DNA from: JAYUJH01 sp043765375
GTDB lineage: Bacteria; Pseudomonadota; Alphaproteobacteria; Rickettsiales; UBA998
NCBI GenBank assembly: GCA_043765375.1
Contig: JAYUJH010000044.1
Span: 1-56,954 of the forward strand
DNA length: 56,954 nt
Direction of reading: 5' to 3'
The notes beneath the pieces are model-generated. The model did no database searches. It saw only the letters and a program-made list of their open reading frames with translations, and had not been told where the DNA came from. Every line of letters begins with the position of its first letter. Position 1 is the stretch's first letter. The position numbers were made by a program, and so were the translations under genes. Shown here piece after piece: positions 17,886-27,596 of this stretch.

Positions 17886-19081
17886 GATTTTCCTGCATCA
17901 GTTTTTGGTGTGGCGTTGGTGGAAGTATTATTTTGCGAGGTGATATCTTCTATAGTCACCGCCATTCCAGCACGAACCTTAGCAAGCCCTTGCCATATTA
18001 TTTTATCATTTGGGTGCAATCCACTCTTCACAATTCGCCATTTTTGCATTATTGTTTTTTGTTGTGACGAGTTTTCCTGCGTTTTTTCCTGTGATAATGT
18101 TGCATCTTCATGCAAGCCACCAAGCTGCACTGGGCGTGATTCAACTATGTTTGTTTCATTCACAATAAACACAATTTTTTGGTTTTGATTAGTCGCAATC
18201 GCCTCATCAGGTATCAACATCGCTTCATATTCATCACTCGCCGCAATACGCATTCGCCCAAACATTCCAGCAACCAGAGTTGCATCTTTATTGGCAAAAA
18301 TTGCTCGCCCTTGAATGCTACCAGTTGCTTTGTCAATCTCATTATCCACAAAATCCATGTTACCATCATGTGAAAACTCGGTTTCATCTTGCAATTTCAC
18401 CTGCACATTTTTTGCCCCATCTCTGAAGTTAGAGCTTGCATTATTATGCGCATTATTCTGCTTGCTAAGCCTGATATATTTCAGCAAATCCTGCTCGCTT
18501 GCCTCAAAATAAAAATGGATTGGATTTTCCGCAATGATAGTGGTGAGCAAAGTTGCATTTTCATTGCCGCCAGAAATTAAGTTGCCAACATCAACTTTAT
18601 GACGGCTTACTCGCCCATTAATCGGTGCTTTTATTTCGCTAAAATCTAACTCTAATTGTGCATCTTCAAGGGCGGATTTATCTGTGATATAAATATTATT
18701 CACACGCTCCAAAGCCTGTTGTGAAATGACGTTACCATTACGCAAACCCTTGGCTCTCGCAAGTTCTTTGCTCGCCAAATCATAACGTGATTGCGCCCGA
18801 GTTAAAGCAATTTTCAGCGGACGTTGGTCTATGATGAATAATATCTGCCCTTTATTAACCATTTGCCCATCTTTGAAACGGATTTCTTGCAAATATCCGT
18901 TGATGCGTGAGCGAATATCCACCCGCTTTGTTGCCTCAAATCGCCCTGTATATTCATCAAGTTCCACAATTTTTTGCATTTTTGGCGCAGATATTTTCAC
19001 CACTGGGGCAGGGGGCGTTTGTGCATTTGCCACATTTTGCCCGCATAATAACCACAAAATCAACATTACATATTTTTTCAT
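17882..19081 (-). CDS. RND efflux periplasmic adaptor (membrane fusion protein)
   Basis: The AcrA/MexA-type protein bridges the RND pump to an outer-membrane channel. It has 399 residues, with a signal peptide (VMLILWLLCGQNVANA) cleaved near residue 20. The half-lipoyl segment GRFEATKRVDIRSRINGYL is followed by a helical hairpin at about 95-150 (ARAQSRYDLASKELARA), the second lipoyl half SEIKAPINGRVSRHKVDVG, and then the beta-barrel and membrane-proximal domains. There is no lipobox Cys, so it is probably anchored through the complex rather than by a lipid. It is first in the operon with the pump. Confidence 0.93.
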   Translation of the reverse strand: MKKYVMLILWLLCGQNVANAQTPPAPVVKISAPKMQKIVELDEYTGRFEATKRVDIRSRINGYLQEIRFKDGQMVNKGQILFIIDQRPLKIALTRAQSRYDLASKELARAKGLRNGNVISQQALERVNNIYITDKSALEDAQLELDFSEIKAPINGRVSRHKVDVGNLISGGNENATLLTTIIAENPIHFYFEASEQDLLKYIRLSKQNNAHNNASSNFRDGAKNVQVKLQDETEFSHDGNMDFVDNEIDKATGSIQGRAIFANKDATLVAGMFGRMRIAASDEYEAMLIPDEAIATNQNQKIVFIVNETNIVESRPVQLGGLHEDATLSQEKTQENSSQQKTIMQKWRIVKSGLHPNDKIIWQGLAKVRAGMAVTIEDITSQNNTSTNATPKTDAGKS

Positions 19082-19099
19082 GTCAAAACATATAGCATA

Positions 19100-19894
19100 T
19101 TATTTTAACTTTTGCACAAACTCAGTCACAAAAAGACGTAATTTAGCCACATCATTTGCATCTTGTGATTGAATTGCTACATTAATCGCCTCAATTAGCG
19201 ATGAACCAACCACCACCCCATCTGCAATTCCTTTCAATGCTTGCACTTGCGCAGGCGTTTTAATGCCAAAACCAGCCACCACTGGCAATGATGTAAGCGC
19301 GCGTATCTCATTGATGCGTTGTTGCAATTGAGTGTCATTCGCACTTAATCCGCCTGTGATACCCTTCACATTAATATTATACACAAATCCGCTTGCATTT
19401 TTCAGCAGTTTCTGCAACCTATCCCCAGTCGTAGTTGGAGCAATTAAGCGCACAAAATCAATATTATTCATCTGCAAAAATGGCTGTAATTCTGCCTCTT
19501 CCTCGGGTGGAAGATCAACTATAATCACACCATCAACCCCTGATTTTGCTGCATCAATTGCAAATTGTGCGTAACCATATTGCATGATTGGGTTGGTATA
19601 TCCCATTAAAATAATTGGCGTGGTGGAGTTTGTCGTGCGAAAATCTCCACATAATTGCAACACGGATTTAAGCGTTGTCCCACCCTTCAAAGCACGCAAT
19701 CCTGCTTGTTGAATGGTTATTCCATCTGCTGTTGGGTCTGAAAATGGTATGCCAAGTTCTAGTAAATCCGCTCCACCATCACATAAACCGTGCATAATTT
19801 CAAGGGTTGCTTGTGCGCTTGGGTCTCCCGCCATGATATACGGTATGAACGCTAATGATTTAATGTTAGCAAAAGTTGCGGTTATGCGGCTCAT
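19100..19894 (-). CDS. trpA: Tryptophan synthase alpha chain
   Basis: TrpA cleaves indole-3-glycerol phosphate to indole, which is channelled to TrpB. The 264-residue TIM barrel has the catalytic Glu and Asp in LLELGIPFSDPTADG and the phosphate site GFGIKTPAQV with GVVVGSSLIE. It overlaps trpB by 4 nt (ATGA type), so translation is coupled and gives equal amounts of the two subunits. Confidence 0.97.
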   Translation of the reverse strand: MSRITATFANIKSLAFIPYIMAGDPSAQATLEIMHGLCDGGADLLELGIPFSDPTADGITIQQAGLRALKGGTTLKSVLQLCGDFRTTNSTTPIILMGYTNPIMQYGYAQFAIDAAKSGVDGVIIVDLPPEEEAELQPFLQMNNIDFVRLIAPTTTGDRLQKLLKNASGFVYNINVKGITGGLSANDTQLQQRINEIRALTSLPVVAGFGIKTPAQVQALKGIADGVVVGSSLIEAINVAIQSQDANDVAKLRLFVTEFVQKLK

Positions 19895-21129
19895 ATTTCA
19901 ACTCCTAAATGTTGCGCCACATTGTGAATATCTTTGTCACCACGCCCACATAAATTGATGATAATTGCATCATTTTTGCCATAATCCTTAGCGATTTTTT
20001 GCGCAAATGCAATCGCATGGCTTGGCTCAAGTGCGGGAATTATTCCCTCCATTTTGGCGCATAAACTAAATGCGGCTAGTGCCTCCACATCAGTTGCGCT
20101 AACATAATTTACCCGCCCATTTTCATATAACCAAGCATGTTCGGGGCCAATTCCGGGGTAGTCTAATCCCGCTGAGATTGAATATGTATTGGTGATTTGC
20201 CCGTCATCATCTTGCAACAAATAAGTTTTATTGCCGTGCAATATTCCAGCTCTGCCCTTGGCTAATGATGCCGCATGTTGTCTGGTATGCAAGCCTTTTC
20301 CTGCTGCCTCCACCCCATAACATTGAACATTTTCATCGCCTAAAAACGGGTGAAATAGCCCAATTGCATTTGATCCACCCCCCATACACGCCACCAAGGC
20401 TTTTGGCAATTCCCCATGTTGTGCTAAAATCTGTTCACGGGCTTCCCGCCCGATTATTGCTTGAAAATCACGCACCATTTGTGGATAAGGGTGGGGGCCT
20501 GCTGCCGTTCCAATCAGATAATATGTATCATCAACATTTGTCACCCAATCACGCAACGCCTCGTTCATTGCATCTTTGAGTGTGCTTCCGCCCGCTGCAA
20601 CTGCAACCACTTCTGCGCCAAGCAATTTCATACGAAACACATTAGGTTTTTGCCGTTCAATATCCTTAGCCCCCATATAAACTACGCATTTCAGCCCAAA
20701 AAGTGCGCACACAGTCGCAGTCGCCACGCCATGCTGCCCCGCTCCAGTTTCTGCAATGATGCGACGTTTGCCCATATGGTTCGCCACCAAAATCTGCCCA
20801 ATACAATTATTAATTTTATGCGCACCAGTGTGATTTAACTCATCTCGTTTAAGATAAATCTTCGCACCGCCAAAATGCTCGCTTAAACGTTTTGCGTGAT
20901 AAAGCGGGCTGGGGCGACCGACATAATGCTTGCATAAATCATCAAAATCTTGCGCAAAACTTTGGCTTTGTTGCATTTGTGCATAAGCCTGTTCCACTTG
21001 CAAAATTAGCGGCATTAATGTTTCTGAAACATATCTGCCACCAAATTGACCAAAATGTCCATTCTCATCGGGATATTTTTGGTTGAGAGATATTTTTTCA
21101 GAAAATGCTTTGTTGGAGTGATTATTCAT
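19891..21129 (-). CDS. trpB: Tryptophan synthase beta chain
   Basis: TrpB condenses indole with serine to make tryptophan using PLP. The 412-residue protein has GRPSPLYHAKRLSEHFGGAK and the PLP lysine in HTGAHKINNCIGQ. It also has the glycine-rich phosphate loop CMGGGSNAIGLFHPF and the C-terminal NLCGRGDKD. It follows trpF with a 122-nt gap and precedes trpA with a 4-nt overlap. Other trp genes are not in the window. Confidence 0.98.
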   Translation of the reverse strand: MNNHSNKAFSEKISLNQKYPDENGHFGQFGGRYVSETLMPLILQVEQAYAQMQQSQSFAQDFDDLCKHYVGRPSPLYHAKRLSEHFGGAKIYLKRDELNHTGAHKINNCIGQILVANHMGKRRIIAETGAGQHGVATATVCALFGLKCVVYMGAKDIERQKPNVFRMKLLGAEVVAVAAGGSTLKDAMNEALRDWVTNVDDTYYLIGTAAGPHPYPQMVRDFQAIIGREAREQILAQHGELPKALVACMGGGSNAIGLFHPFLGDENVQCYGVEAAGKGLHTRQHAASLAKGRAGILHGNKTYLLQDDDGQITNTYSISAGLDYPGIGPEHAWLYENGRVNYVSATDVEALAAFSLCAKMEGIIPALEPSHAIAFAQKIAKDYGKNDAIIINLCGRGDKDIHNVAQHLGVEI

Positions 21130-21251
21130 TATTACCTGTTATATAAAATATTTGTTATGTAAAATATTTTATTTATGTGTTTTTGATTTCGTATTATAAT
21201 ATTTACTTATTTACTTATTTACTGTTTTTTGGTGAATAAAGTTAAAAATTA

Positions 21252-21917
21252 TTATTTTTTGTTGAAACTATCAATTAAAATGGATGATTTTAGGCAATGA
21301 TTTGAATTAACTATATTCATGAAATCTGCAATTTTTGCTACATCTTTAATCGCTTTTTGCGTTTCCAAATGCGACGAAACATCAATATATTTAGCCACCT
21401 CCATGGCTGCAATAACGTTGTGCGCACCAATTCCACCAGATAAAAACCACGGAATATTTATTTTTAAGTTAGCAATTTTAGCCCAGTCAAATGTTTCCCC
21501 TGTTCCACCAAAAGCGTTATTCGCTGTTTGTGTATCAAACAATAACATGTCAACGACATTTTGAAAATGTTCAATCTGCACCGCCATCTCACCATTCGCA
21601 GGGATCGCTTTGATGATTTGTATGTTATAATTTTGTTTTAGCGTCACAATAGTTTGTGCCGTTTCACTGCCATGAAGTTGCAAAAAATCTGGCTTCCAAA
21701 CCTCAATATATTGGCTGATTAATTCGTGATTTGCATCAACTGTCACCAGCACGCATTTCACATCAGCATTTAATTGAGATGCTAATTGTTGATATGTTTT
21801 CGGGTTGATATATCGTGGTGATTTATCATAAGCAATAAATCCAGCAAAATCAACATGTTGGCGGTTAATTTCTGCTATAGCTTCGCTTGTTGTTAAACCA
21901 CATATTTTAACGTTCAT
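21252..21917 (-). CDS. trpF: Phosphoribosylanthranilate isomerase
   Basis: TrpF converts PRA to CdRP in tryptophan synthesis. The 221-residue protein has the catalytic Cys in VKICGLTTSEAI and the expected LQLHGSETAQ, LLFDTQ and WFLSGGIGAHNV motifs, with conserved Asp in LLFDTQ. The last 20 residues extend beyond the usual end and look unconserved. It overlaps lapA by 4 nt. The order ihfB-lapA-trpF-trpB-trpA is typical of alphaproteobacteria. Confidence 0.95.
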   Translation of the reverse strand: MNVKICGLTTSEAIAEINRQHVDFAGFIAYDKSPRYINPKTYQQLASQLNADVKCVLVTVDANHELISQYIEVWKPDFLQLHGSETAQTIVTLKQNYNIQIIKAIPANGEMAVQIEHFQNVVDMLLFDTQTANNAFGGTGETFDWAKIANLKINIPWFLSGGIGAHNVIAAMEVAKYIDVSSHLETQKAIKDVAKIADFMNIVNSNHCLKSSILIDSFNKK

Positions 21918-22240
21918 CGTATCTCTTTTAATTGTTGCAAACCATTTTTTTCCGCATTGATTGCGCTAAGTTGTTGTTGCAATGATTTTTTTTCCAACTC
22001 AACTTTGCGCAAATTATTTTTAAGATGACGTATTTTTCTTTGATAATGCACAAAACATGATGCAACCCCAACAAATATTCCAACAAACAAACATATAAAA
22101 ATTAAAATACTAACACTAATTTTCACAATATAATTTGGCGAAAATAAACGCAACTCCGCCTGCTCCATATTTTGGGCAGTCAGCAAAATTGTTGTGACAA
22201 TAACAAGTATCAGCAATATTAATTTAATAATTAATTTCAT
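21914..22240 (-). CDS. lapA: LapA-domain membrane protein (DUF1049)
   Basis: This small inner-membrane protein has 108 residues with two transmembrane helices (about 5-22 and 42-64) and a cytoplasmic coiled coil to the end. In E. coli LapA works with LapB in control of LPS assembly; the family role in alphaproteobacteria is less clear. The assignment rests on topology, the family-typical start of the second helix, and its conserved position between ihfB and trpF. It overlaps both neighbours by 4 nt. Confidence 0.8.
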   Translation of the reverse strand: MKLIIKLILLILVIVTTILLTAQNMEQAELRLFSPNYIVKISVSILIFICLFVGIFVGVASCFVHYQRKIRHLKNNLRKVELEKKSLQQQLSAINAEKNGLQQLKEIR

Positions 22241-22515
22241 TTGTTAGTTCTTTCACGCAACCCTTTGCCCGCCCTAAAGTAAATTGATGCACGGCTTTCA
22301 ACCTGAACTGTTTCTCCGTTTTTGGGATTGCGAGCTTCATGCGATTCACGATTTCTAAGCGAAAATGCACCAAACCCTCTTAGTTCAATGCGATTTCCTA
22401 GCATCAGATTGTCAGATATTCCCGATATCACTTTATTAACCACGGCTTCAATTTCTTTCTCTGACAATTTTGGAAAGCGCATTTTCAATTTATAAATTAA
22501 TTCAGATTTAGTCAT
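22237..22515 (-). CDS. ihfB: Integration host factor beta subunit (HU family)
   Basis: This DNA-bending protein pairs with IhfA in nucleoid organisation, recombination and promoter architecture. From MTKSELIYKL it has 92 residues, the normal IHF length. It carries GNRIELRGFGAFSLRNRE and ARNPKNGETVQV, with the DNA-intercalating proline in NPKNGE. I chose the ATG at 22513-22515; the longer frame from 22539 would run back into sppA and adds residues not found in the family. Confidence 0.93.
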   Translation of the reverse strand: MTKSELIYKLKMRFPKLSEKEIEAVVNKVISGISDNLMLGNRIELRGFGAFSLRNRESHEARNPKNGETVQVESRASIYFRAGKGLRERTNK

Positions 22516-22520
22516 AAATA

Positions 22521-23435
22521 TTATAACTCTGGTTGCCAAATTAACATTAACCTACTTGAAAAACTACTATTTCTGAAAAATGGAAGGCTTGACATTCCTG
22601 TTATTTCTGCAAAAGTTTGATTAAAATCTTTTTTAATTTCAACGTCAAATATCTCTAAATCTGTTGAAATATTTTTATTCTTTTGCAACCATTTTAGCGC
22701 ATCATTTTCATCACCAATTTCATCAATTAACCCCAATTTTAATGCTTTATTTGCACTATAAACACGTCCGTCCGCAATTATTTTAACTTTATCCTCATCA
22801 ATCTTGCGATTTATTGCCACCATTTTCACAAATGTGAGGTGCAATTCATCAATCATTTCTTGCAATGTCTCGCGAGATTTTTCACTAATTGGTTCCGCAA
22901 TGGACGGATTGCCTTTTAATTCGCCTGATTTGATAGTTATTGGCGTAATTCCTATTTTTTTTGCCAACTTTGAAAGTTCCGCCGATTGCAAAATCACTCC
23001 AATTGAACCAGTTATCGTTCCATTCATGGCATAAATCCTGTCGGCTGCAACGGATATCATATAACCAGCTGAGGCACAAACGGAACGCATTGAAACCACA
23101 ACGGGCTTTTGTTTTTTCAACATTATGATTTTGTTAAAAATTGCTTCTCCAGCAACTGCAACTCCACCGGGAGTATCCATCTCTAATATAACTGCTTTAA
23201 CGTGTTTATCATCAGCGACTTCATCAATCAAATCATATATTTTTCTGTCATCTTCAATCACATCATGAAATGAAATGCGTGCTATATAGTCGTTTCCGCC
23301 ACTTGAAATATTGCTATTTTTACCAATAAATGAGAGCAGCAACAAAATAATGACAACAACGCTTATAACCCGCCAAGAGTTTAGCTTGCGCTTCAGCAAA
23401 CTTCTCTCAATAAAATTATCACTCGTCATTGCCAT
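22521..23435 (-). CDS. sppA: Signal peptide peptidase SppA (36K type)
   Basis: This membrane-bound serine protease degrades cleaved signal peptides. The 304-residue protein has one N-terminal membrane helix (about 23-42), then a ClpP-like S49 domain. The nucleophile serine is in VCASAGYMIS and the general-base lysine in ITIKSGELKGNPS, with the GTITGSIGVI motif between. It lies between rpsA and ihfB and is probably in the same transcript. Confidence 0.93.
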   Translation of the reverse strand: MAMTSDNFIERSLLKRKLNSWRVISVVVIILLLLSFIGKNSNISSGGNDYIARISFHDVIEDDRKIYDLIDEVADDKHVKAVILEMDTPGGVAVAGEAIFNKIIMLKKQKPVVVSMRSVCASAGYMISVAADRIYAMNGTITGSIGVILQSAELSKLAKKIGITPITIKSGELKGNPSIAEPISEKSRETLQEMIDELHLTFVKMVAINRKIDEDKVKIIADGRVYSANKALKLGLIDEIGDENDALKWLQKNKNISTDLEIFDVEIKKDFNQTFAEITGMSSLPFFRNSSFSSRLMLIWQPEL

Positions 23436-23464
23436 TATTCAAACTCCATCTTGCAATATCAAAA

Positions 23465-25153
23465 TTATTTAGTATCAACTCTGCTCAATGCTGCTCCTAA
23501 TATATCACCAAGTGTTGCACCACTATCCGATGAACCAAACTCTTTAACCGCTTGTTTGTTTTGCTCAATTTCCAACTGTTTGATTGAAAGCGACACTTCC
23601 CCTTTTTTATCAATGCTAATAATTTTTGCGTCAACTCGGTCACCAACGGCAAATCTTTCAGGGCGTTGTTCTTTTCTGTCGCTGGAAATATCATTTTTCT
23701 TGATAATTCCATGACTGCCATCGCTTAACTTAATTGTCAAATGTTCTGCCGTTATTTCTGTAATTTCACAGGTAACGATTTCACCTTTTTTCACAACATT
23801 TGAGGCTTCTGGCTGCTCGCTCAATTGCTTAATTCCCAATCCAATGCGTTCTTTTTCTGGATCAATCAATAAGATTTTCGCTTTCAGCACATCGCCTTTT
23901 TTATAATCCTTAACGGCTTCTTCACCATTTTGTGACCATGAGATATCCGAATGATGAATTAATCCATCAATATCTTCCGCCAATGAGATGAATAATCCAA
24001 ACTCAGTGATGTTGGTGATTGAAGCCTCAACCACGTCACCAATATTATTTTTCGCTGCAAATTGCTCCCACGGATTATCTTGACATTGTTTCATACCAAG
24101 TGAAATGCGATGTTTAGCTGGCTCAACTTCAAGCACCATCACGTCAACTGCGTCGCCAATTGCAACTATTTTGCTTGGGTGAATATTTTTCTTGGTCCAG
24201 CTCATTTCAGAAACATGAACCAATCCTTCAATTCCATCTTCCATTTCAACGAAAATACCGTAATCAGTGATGTTGCTAACTTTTCCACCAAAACGTGCGC
24301 CAGAAACATAAATATGTTCTGCGCCGTCCCAAGGATTTTGCTCAAGCTGCTTCATTCCAAGTGAAATGCGCTTTGTATCTTGGTCAAACTTAGTCACTAT
24401 TACCTTAATATTATCACCAAGTGAGAACACTTCTGATGGGTGATTAATACGTTTCCATGAAATGTCAGTGACGTGTAACAAACCATCAACGCCGCCCAAA
24501 TCAATGAATGCGCCGTAATCGGTAATGTTTTTCACCATTCCTTCCATCTCATCGCCTTCACGGATATTCTCTAGAATATCCTCGCGCTGCCCTTGACGAG
24601 ATTCTTCCATAATTGCACGGCGAGAAACTACAATATTTCCACGAGCCCTATCCATTTTCAATATAATAAATGGCTGCTCAATTCCAATTAATGGCGTTAT
24701 GTCTTTAATTGGGCGCACATCAACTTGGCTACCTGGTAAAAATGCGATTGTGCCGTTCATATTAACGGTAAATCCACCTTTGACCTTGCCAAAAATAACC
24801 CCTTTAACATGAACGCCAGTTTCAGCTGCATCTTCCATATCAACCCAAGCTGCTTCACGCATTGCACGCTCACGGCTCAACACTAATTCACCATTTTTAT
24901 TCTCTAATTTCTCAACATAAACTTCAACTCTATCGCCAATTTTGACATTTTCACCTTGTTGTTGAAACTCTTTCAAATCAATGCGGCCATCTGATTTCAA
25001 GCCCACGTCAATGAATACCAAATCGTTTTTAATAGCGATTACATTGCCTTTGACAACATCGCCTTCTTTAATATCGGATTCTGATAATGATGCTTCAAAT
25101 AATGAACCGAAATCCTCAAATCCACTTTCTTGTTGTTTTTCTGCTAACGCCAT
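23465..25153 (-). CDS. rpsA: 30S ribosomal protein S1
   Basis: S1 binds mRNA and helps initiation on structured or weakly Shine-Dalgarno-dependent messages. The 562-residue protein contains six S1/OB repeats, visible as recurring GDVVKGNVIAI, GMVKNITDYGAFIDLGG, GKVSNITDYGIFVEME and ASITNITEFGLFISL segments, each followed by ISLGMKQ-like ends. GGAGA upstream of ATG gives a strong ribosome-binding site. It heads the sppA-ihfB-lapA-trp run. Confidence 0.97.
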   Translation of the reverse strand: MALAEKQQESGFEDFGSLFEASLSESDIKEGDVVKGNVIAIKNDLVFIDVGLKSDGRIDLKEFQQQGENVKIGDRVEVYVEKLENKNGELVLSRERAMREAAWVDMEDAAETGVHVKGVIFGKVKGGFTVNMNGTIAFLPGSQVDVRPIKDITPLIGIEQPFIILKMDRARGNIVVSRRAIMEESRQGQREDILENIREGDEMEGMVKNITDYGAFIDLGGVDGLLHVTDISWKRINHPSEVFSLGDNIKVIVTKFDQDTKRISLGMKQLEQNPWDGAEHIYVSGARFGGKVSNITDYGIFVEMEDGIEGLVHVSEMSWTKKNIHPSKIVAIGDAVDVMVLEVEPAKHRISLGMKQCQDNPWEQFAAKNNIGDVVEASITNITEFGLFISLAEDIDGLIHHSDISWSQNGEEAVKDYKKGDVLKAKILLIDPEKERIGLGIKQLSEQPEASNVVKKGEIVTCEITEITAEHLTIKLSDGSHGIIKKNDISSDRKEQRPERFAVGDRVDAKIISIDKKGEVSLSIKQLEIEQNKQAVKEFGSSDSGATLGDILGAALSRVDTK

Positions 25154-25257
25154 AAATATTATATTCTCCTTTTTTGCGTGTCACCCTTCAGAGTGAATCA
25201 CTACAATTTTTCTATCAATCTAGTATTCATAAGGAATAACTCAAAAAAAGCAAGCAT

Positions 25258-26106
25258 TTAATCTGTTTTTGTTAAAGTTTCTTTAAGACGCACTTTTTTC
25301 TTAAGCGTCAATCTCTCATTTAATGCACCGTTCAAATCTGCAATTATTTTGCCAAAATCTAGATTATCATGATCTTGGTTTTTATAAATAAATAACTCAG
25401 AGCCATTAATTGCCTCATGCAATTTTTGCGCTTGTGATATGGGTATCAGTAAATCATCAGCCCCATGAAAAATGAAAGTGGGCGAGGCAATTTGTGACGA
25501 TTTTGCCATAGAATCAAACTTATCAACCAACAAAAAATCAATGGGAATATATGGATATTGTAATTTTGCCACATCAGCGATTGAACTATAAGGTGATATG
25601 AGTGCGATTGCTAGCGGCAGGTATTCCGTTGCAATTTGCACCGCCACGCCACTGCCAAGCGAACGCCCTAAAAATATGATATTCTCTAGTGCAATTTTCC
25701 TATGTTGCAAAAAAGCTACAGCTGCCCGTGCATCATTATATAAGCCTTGCTCCGTCGGTTCACCTTTATTGCCACCATAACCACGATAATTAAAGGCAAG
25801 CAAGCCATAGCCTGATTGAATAATTGTTGCGTAAAAATCTTGATGCAAATGTATCCCGCTCTTATTGCCATTAAAATATAATATATATTTGTCATTTTGA
25901 GATGGAACAAACCAAGCAGTGAGGCTTAAACCATCATCAGTTTTGATGGTGATTTCTTCAACATTAGGCAGTTTTTGTGCATCTGGTGCAACATACGCTT
26001 CATCGGGAAGATAAATCAAATTACGTTGAAATATAAACAAATAAGCACATGCTGCACCATAACTTAGCACCAATAAACATATTAATATGGCAAAGATTTT
26101 TTTCAT
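25258..26106 (-). CDS. Membrane-anchored alpha/beta hydrolase
   Basis: The 282-residue protein belongs to the Bem46/ABHD13-like serine hydrolases. It has an N-terminal membrane anchor or uncleaved signal (about 4-27) and the LLAFNYRGYGGNKGEPTE motif. The nucleophile elbow is FLGRSLGSGVA, with the Asp in FHGADDLLIP and a late His in NQDHDNL. The substrate is unknown; relatives are esterases of the envelope. It lies 6 nt downstream of aceA on the same strand and is probably cotranscribed with it. Confidence 0.85.
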   Translation of the reverse strand: MKKIFAILICLLVLSYGAACAYLFIFQRNLIYLPDEAYVAPDAQKLPNVEEITIKTDDGLSLTAWFVPSQNDKYILYFNGNKSGIHLHQDFYATIIQSGYGLLAFNYRGYGGNKGEPTEQGLYNDARAAVAFLQHRKIALENIIFLGRSLGSGVAVQIATEYLPLAIALISPYSSIADVAKLQYPYIPIDFLLVDKFDSMAKSSQIASPTFIFHGADDLLIPISQAQKLHEAINGSELFIYKNQDHDNLDFGKIIADLNGALNERLTLKKKVRLKETLTKTD

Positions 26107-26112
26107 CGTAAC

Positions 26113-27390
26113 CTAGTGGAATTGTGCTTCCTCAGTTGAACCTTTCAATGCTGCGGTTGACATATTCTCACCCATTACTGTTTGTGCCACCAAATCAAAA
26201 TAGCCCGTTCCGACTTCACGTTGATGCTTGACTGCGGTGAAACCTTGTTTTTCAGCTGCAAACTCTTTTTCCTGCAAGTTCACATATCCAGTCATACCGC
26301 TTGCTTTATAAGCACTTGCCAACTCAAACATGCTATAATTGAGTGAATGAAATCCTGCTAGTGTGATGAATTGGAACTTATAGCCCATCGCCCCCAACTC
26401 ACGTTGAAACTTGGCGATTGTGATGTCGTCTAAGTTTTTGCGCCAGTTAAACGATGGTGAGCAATTATATGATAACATTTTATTTGGGAACTTTTTGTGC
26501 ATTGCTTCTGCGAACTTTTTAGCCTCATCAATGCTTGGAGTTGCCGTTTCGCACCAAATTAAATCGGCGTATGGTGCATATGCCAAACCACGAGAAATGG
26601 CGCAATCAAGCCCGCCTTTCATTTCATAATATCCCTCAATTGTGCGATTTTTGGTGACAAATGCTGCATCATACGGGTCAATATCGCTGGTGATTAAATA
26701 TGCACCATTTGCATCAGTGCGAGCAAGCACAATGGTTGGAACATCGCACACATCAGCTGCCAAGCGAGCCGCTTTTAGTTTTGCGGTTGCTTCTTGGGTT
26801 GGAACTAAAACTTTTCCGCCCATATGTCCGCATTTTTTGGCAGATGCGAGTTGGTCTTCAAAATGCACACCAGCTGCGCCCGCATCAATCATATCTTTCA
26901 TCAACTCAAAAGCGTTCAAGTTGCCACCAAATCCAGCTTCTGCATCAGCGACAATTGGCTGCAACCAATCAACGTCATGCTTGCCTTCGGAGTGACAAAT
27001 CTGATCCGCCCGCAATAATGTTGCATTGATTTTGCGCACTACTGACGGCACAGAGTTCACGGCATAAAGGCTTTGATCAGGATACATTTGTCCAGATAAA
27101 TTAGCATCAGCTGCAACTTGCCATCCAGATAAATAAATCGCTTTCAAACCAGCTTTAACTTGTTGCATCGCTTGGTTACCCGTTAGTGCGCCAAGTGCAT
27201 TAACATAAGGCTCGGTTTTGAGGTAATTCCATAATTTTTCTGAGGTAAGGCGGGCGATTGAATGCTCCACATGCACGCTTCCACGCAGACGGTCAACATC
27301 ATGTGCGCTATAATCACGAACAACGCCTTCCCATCTTTTTGAATTATCCCAATCTGCTTGAATCTCTGTTGCTTTGCGCATATTTTTCAT
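26113..27390 (-). CDS. aceA: Isocitrate lyase
   Basis: AceA splits isocitrate to succinate and glyoxylate, the first step of the glyoxylate shunt that allows growth on acetate or fatty acids. The 425-residue protein has the catalytic cysteine motif ASAKKCGHMGGKVLVPT, the metal-binding IVADAEAGFGG, and LSYNCSPSFNWRK. An ATG at 27381 (MRKATE) has better spacing from the AGGA site than the one at 27390. Malate synthase is not in the window. Confidence 0.97.
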   Translation of the reverse strand: MKNMRKATEIQADWDNSKRWEGVVRDYSAHDVDRLRGSVHVEHSIARLTSEKLWNYLKTEPYVNALGALTGNQAMQQVKAGLKAIYLSGWQVAADANLSGQMYPDQSLYAVNSVPSVVRKINATLLRADQICHSEGKHDVDWLQPIVADAEAGFGGNLNAFELMKDMIDAGAAGVHFEDQLASAKKCGHMGGKVLVPTQEATAKLKAARLAADVCDVPTIVLARTDANGAYLITSDIDPYDAAFVTKNRTIEGYYEMKGGLDCAISRGLAYAPYADLIWCETATPSIDEAKKFAEAMHKKFPNKMLSYNCSPSFNWRKNLDDITIAKFQRELGAMGYKFQFITLAGFHSLNYSMFELASAYKASGMTGYVNLQEKEFAAEKQGFTAVKHQREVGTGYFDLVAQTVMGENMSTAALKGSTEEAQFH

Positions 27391-27534
27391 TTCCTAATAT
27401 TATTTGTTGTTCGTTATCTGAAAGCATTGTTGCATTGCAAAAGTTAAAAAACAAATAAAATCTAACAAAACGAATTACATATGCAAATGTTTTTCGTGAG
27501 GCAAGCAACATTGCAACATATAATTTTGTTGACA

Positions 27535-27586
27535 ATATATATTTTCATTAAAATGTAATGAATAGCGGTAATAATTCTGTTATGAT
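27535..27586 (+). repeat. 52-bp direct repeat, copy 1 (promoter region of the 27597 gene)
   Basis: These 52 bases are identical to 29150-29201. The block ends exactly in TATGAT, a good -10 box, and the likely start codon follows 10 nt later. It contains the in-frame text ATGAATAGCGGTAATAATTC, which could be read as an upstream start in this copy, but in the other copy that frame ends after 17 codons. A shared promoter/control block is therefore the better reading. Confidence 0.9.
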
Positions 27587-27596
27587 GTTCTTTGTT

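Noticed and set aside
21130..21251. Tryptophan attenuator or T-box in front of trpB
   Set aside because: The gap is AT-rich with repeated TTTACTTATT-like text, no run of Trp codons and no convincing competing hairpins.
27558..27596. Start of the first island gene at ATG 27558
   Set aside because: This ATG is within the 52-bp block shared with the other gene, where the same frame stops after 17 codons. The block ends in a -10 box, so translation more likely begins at 27597.
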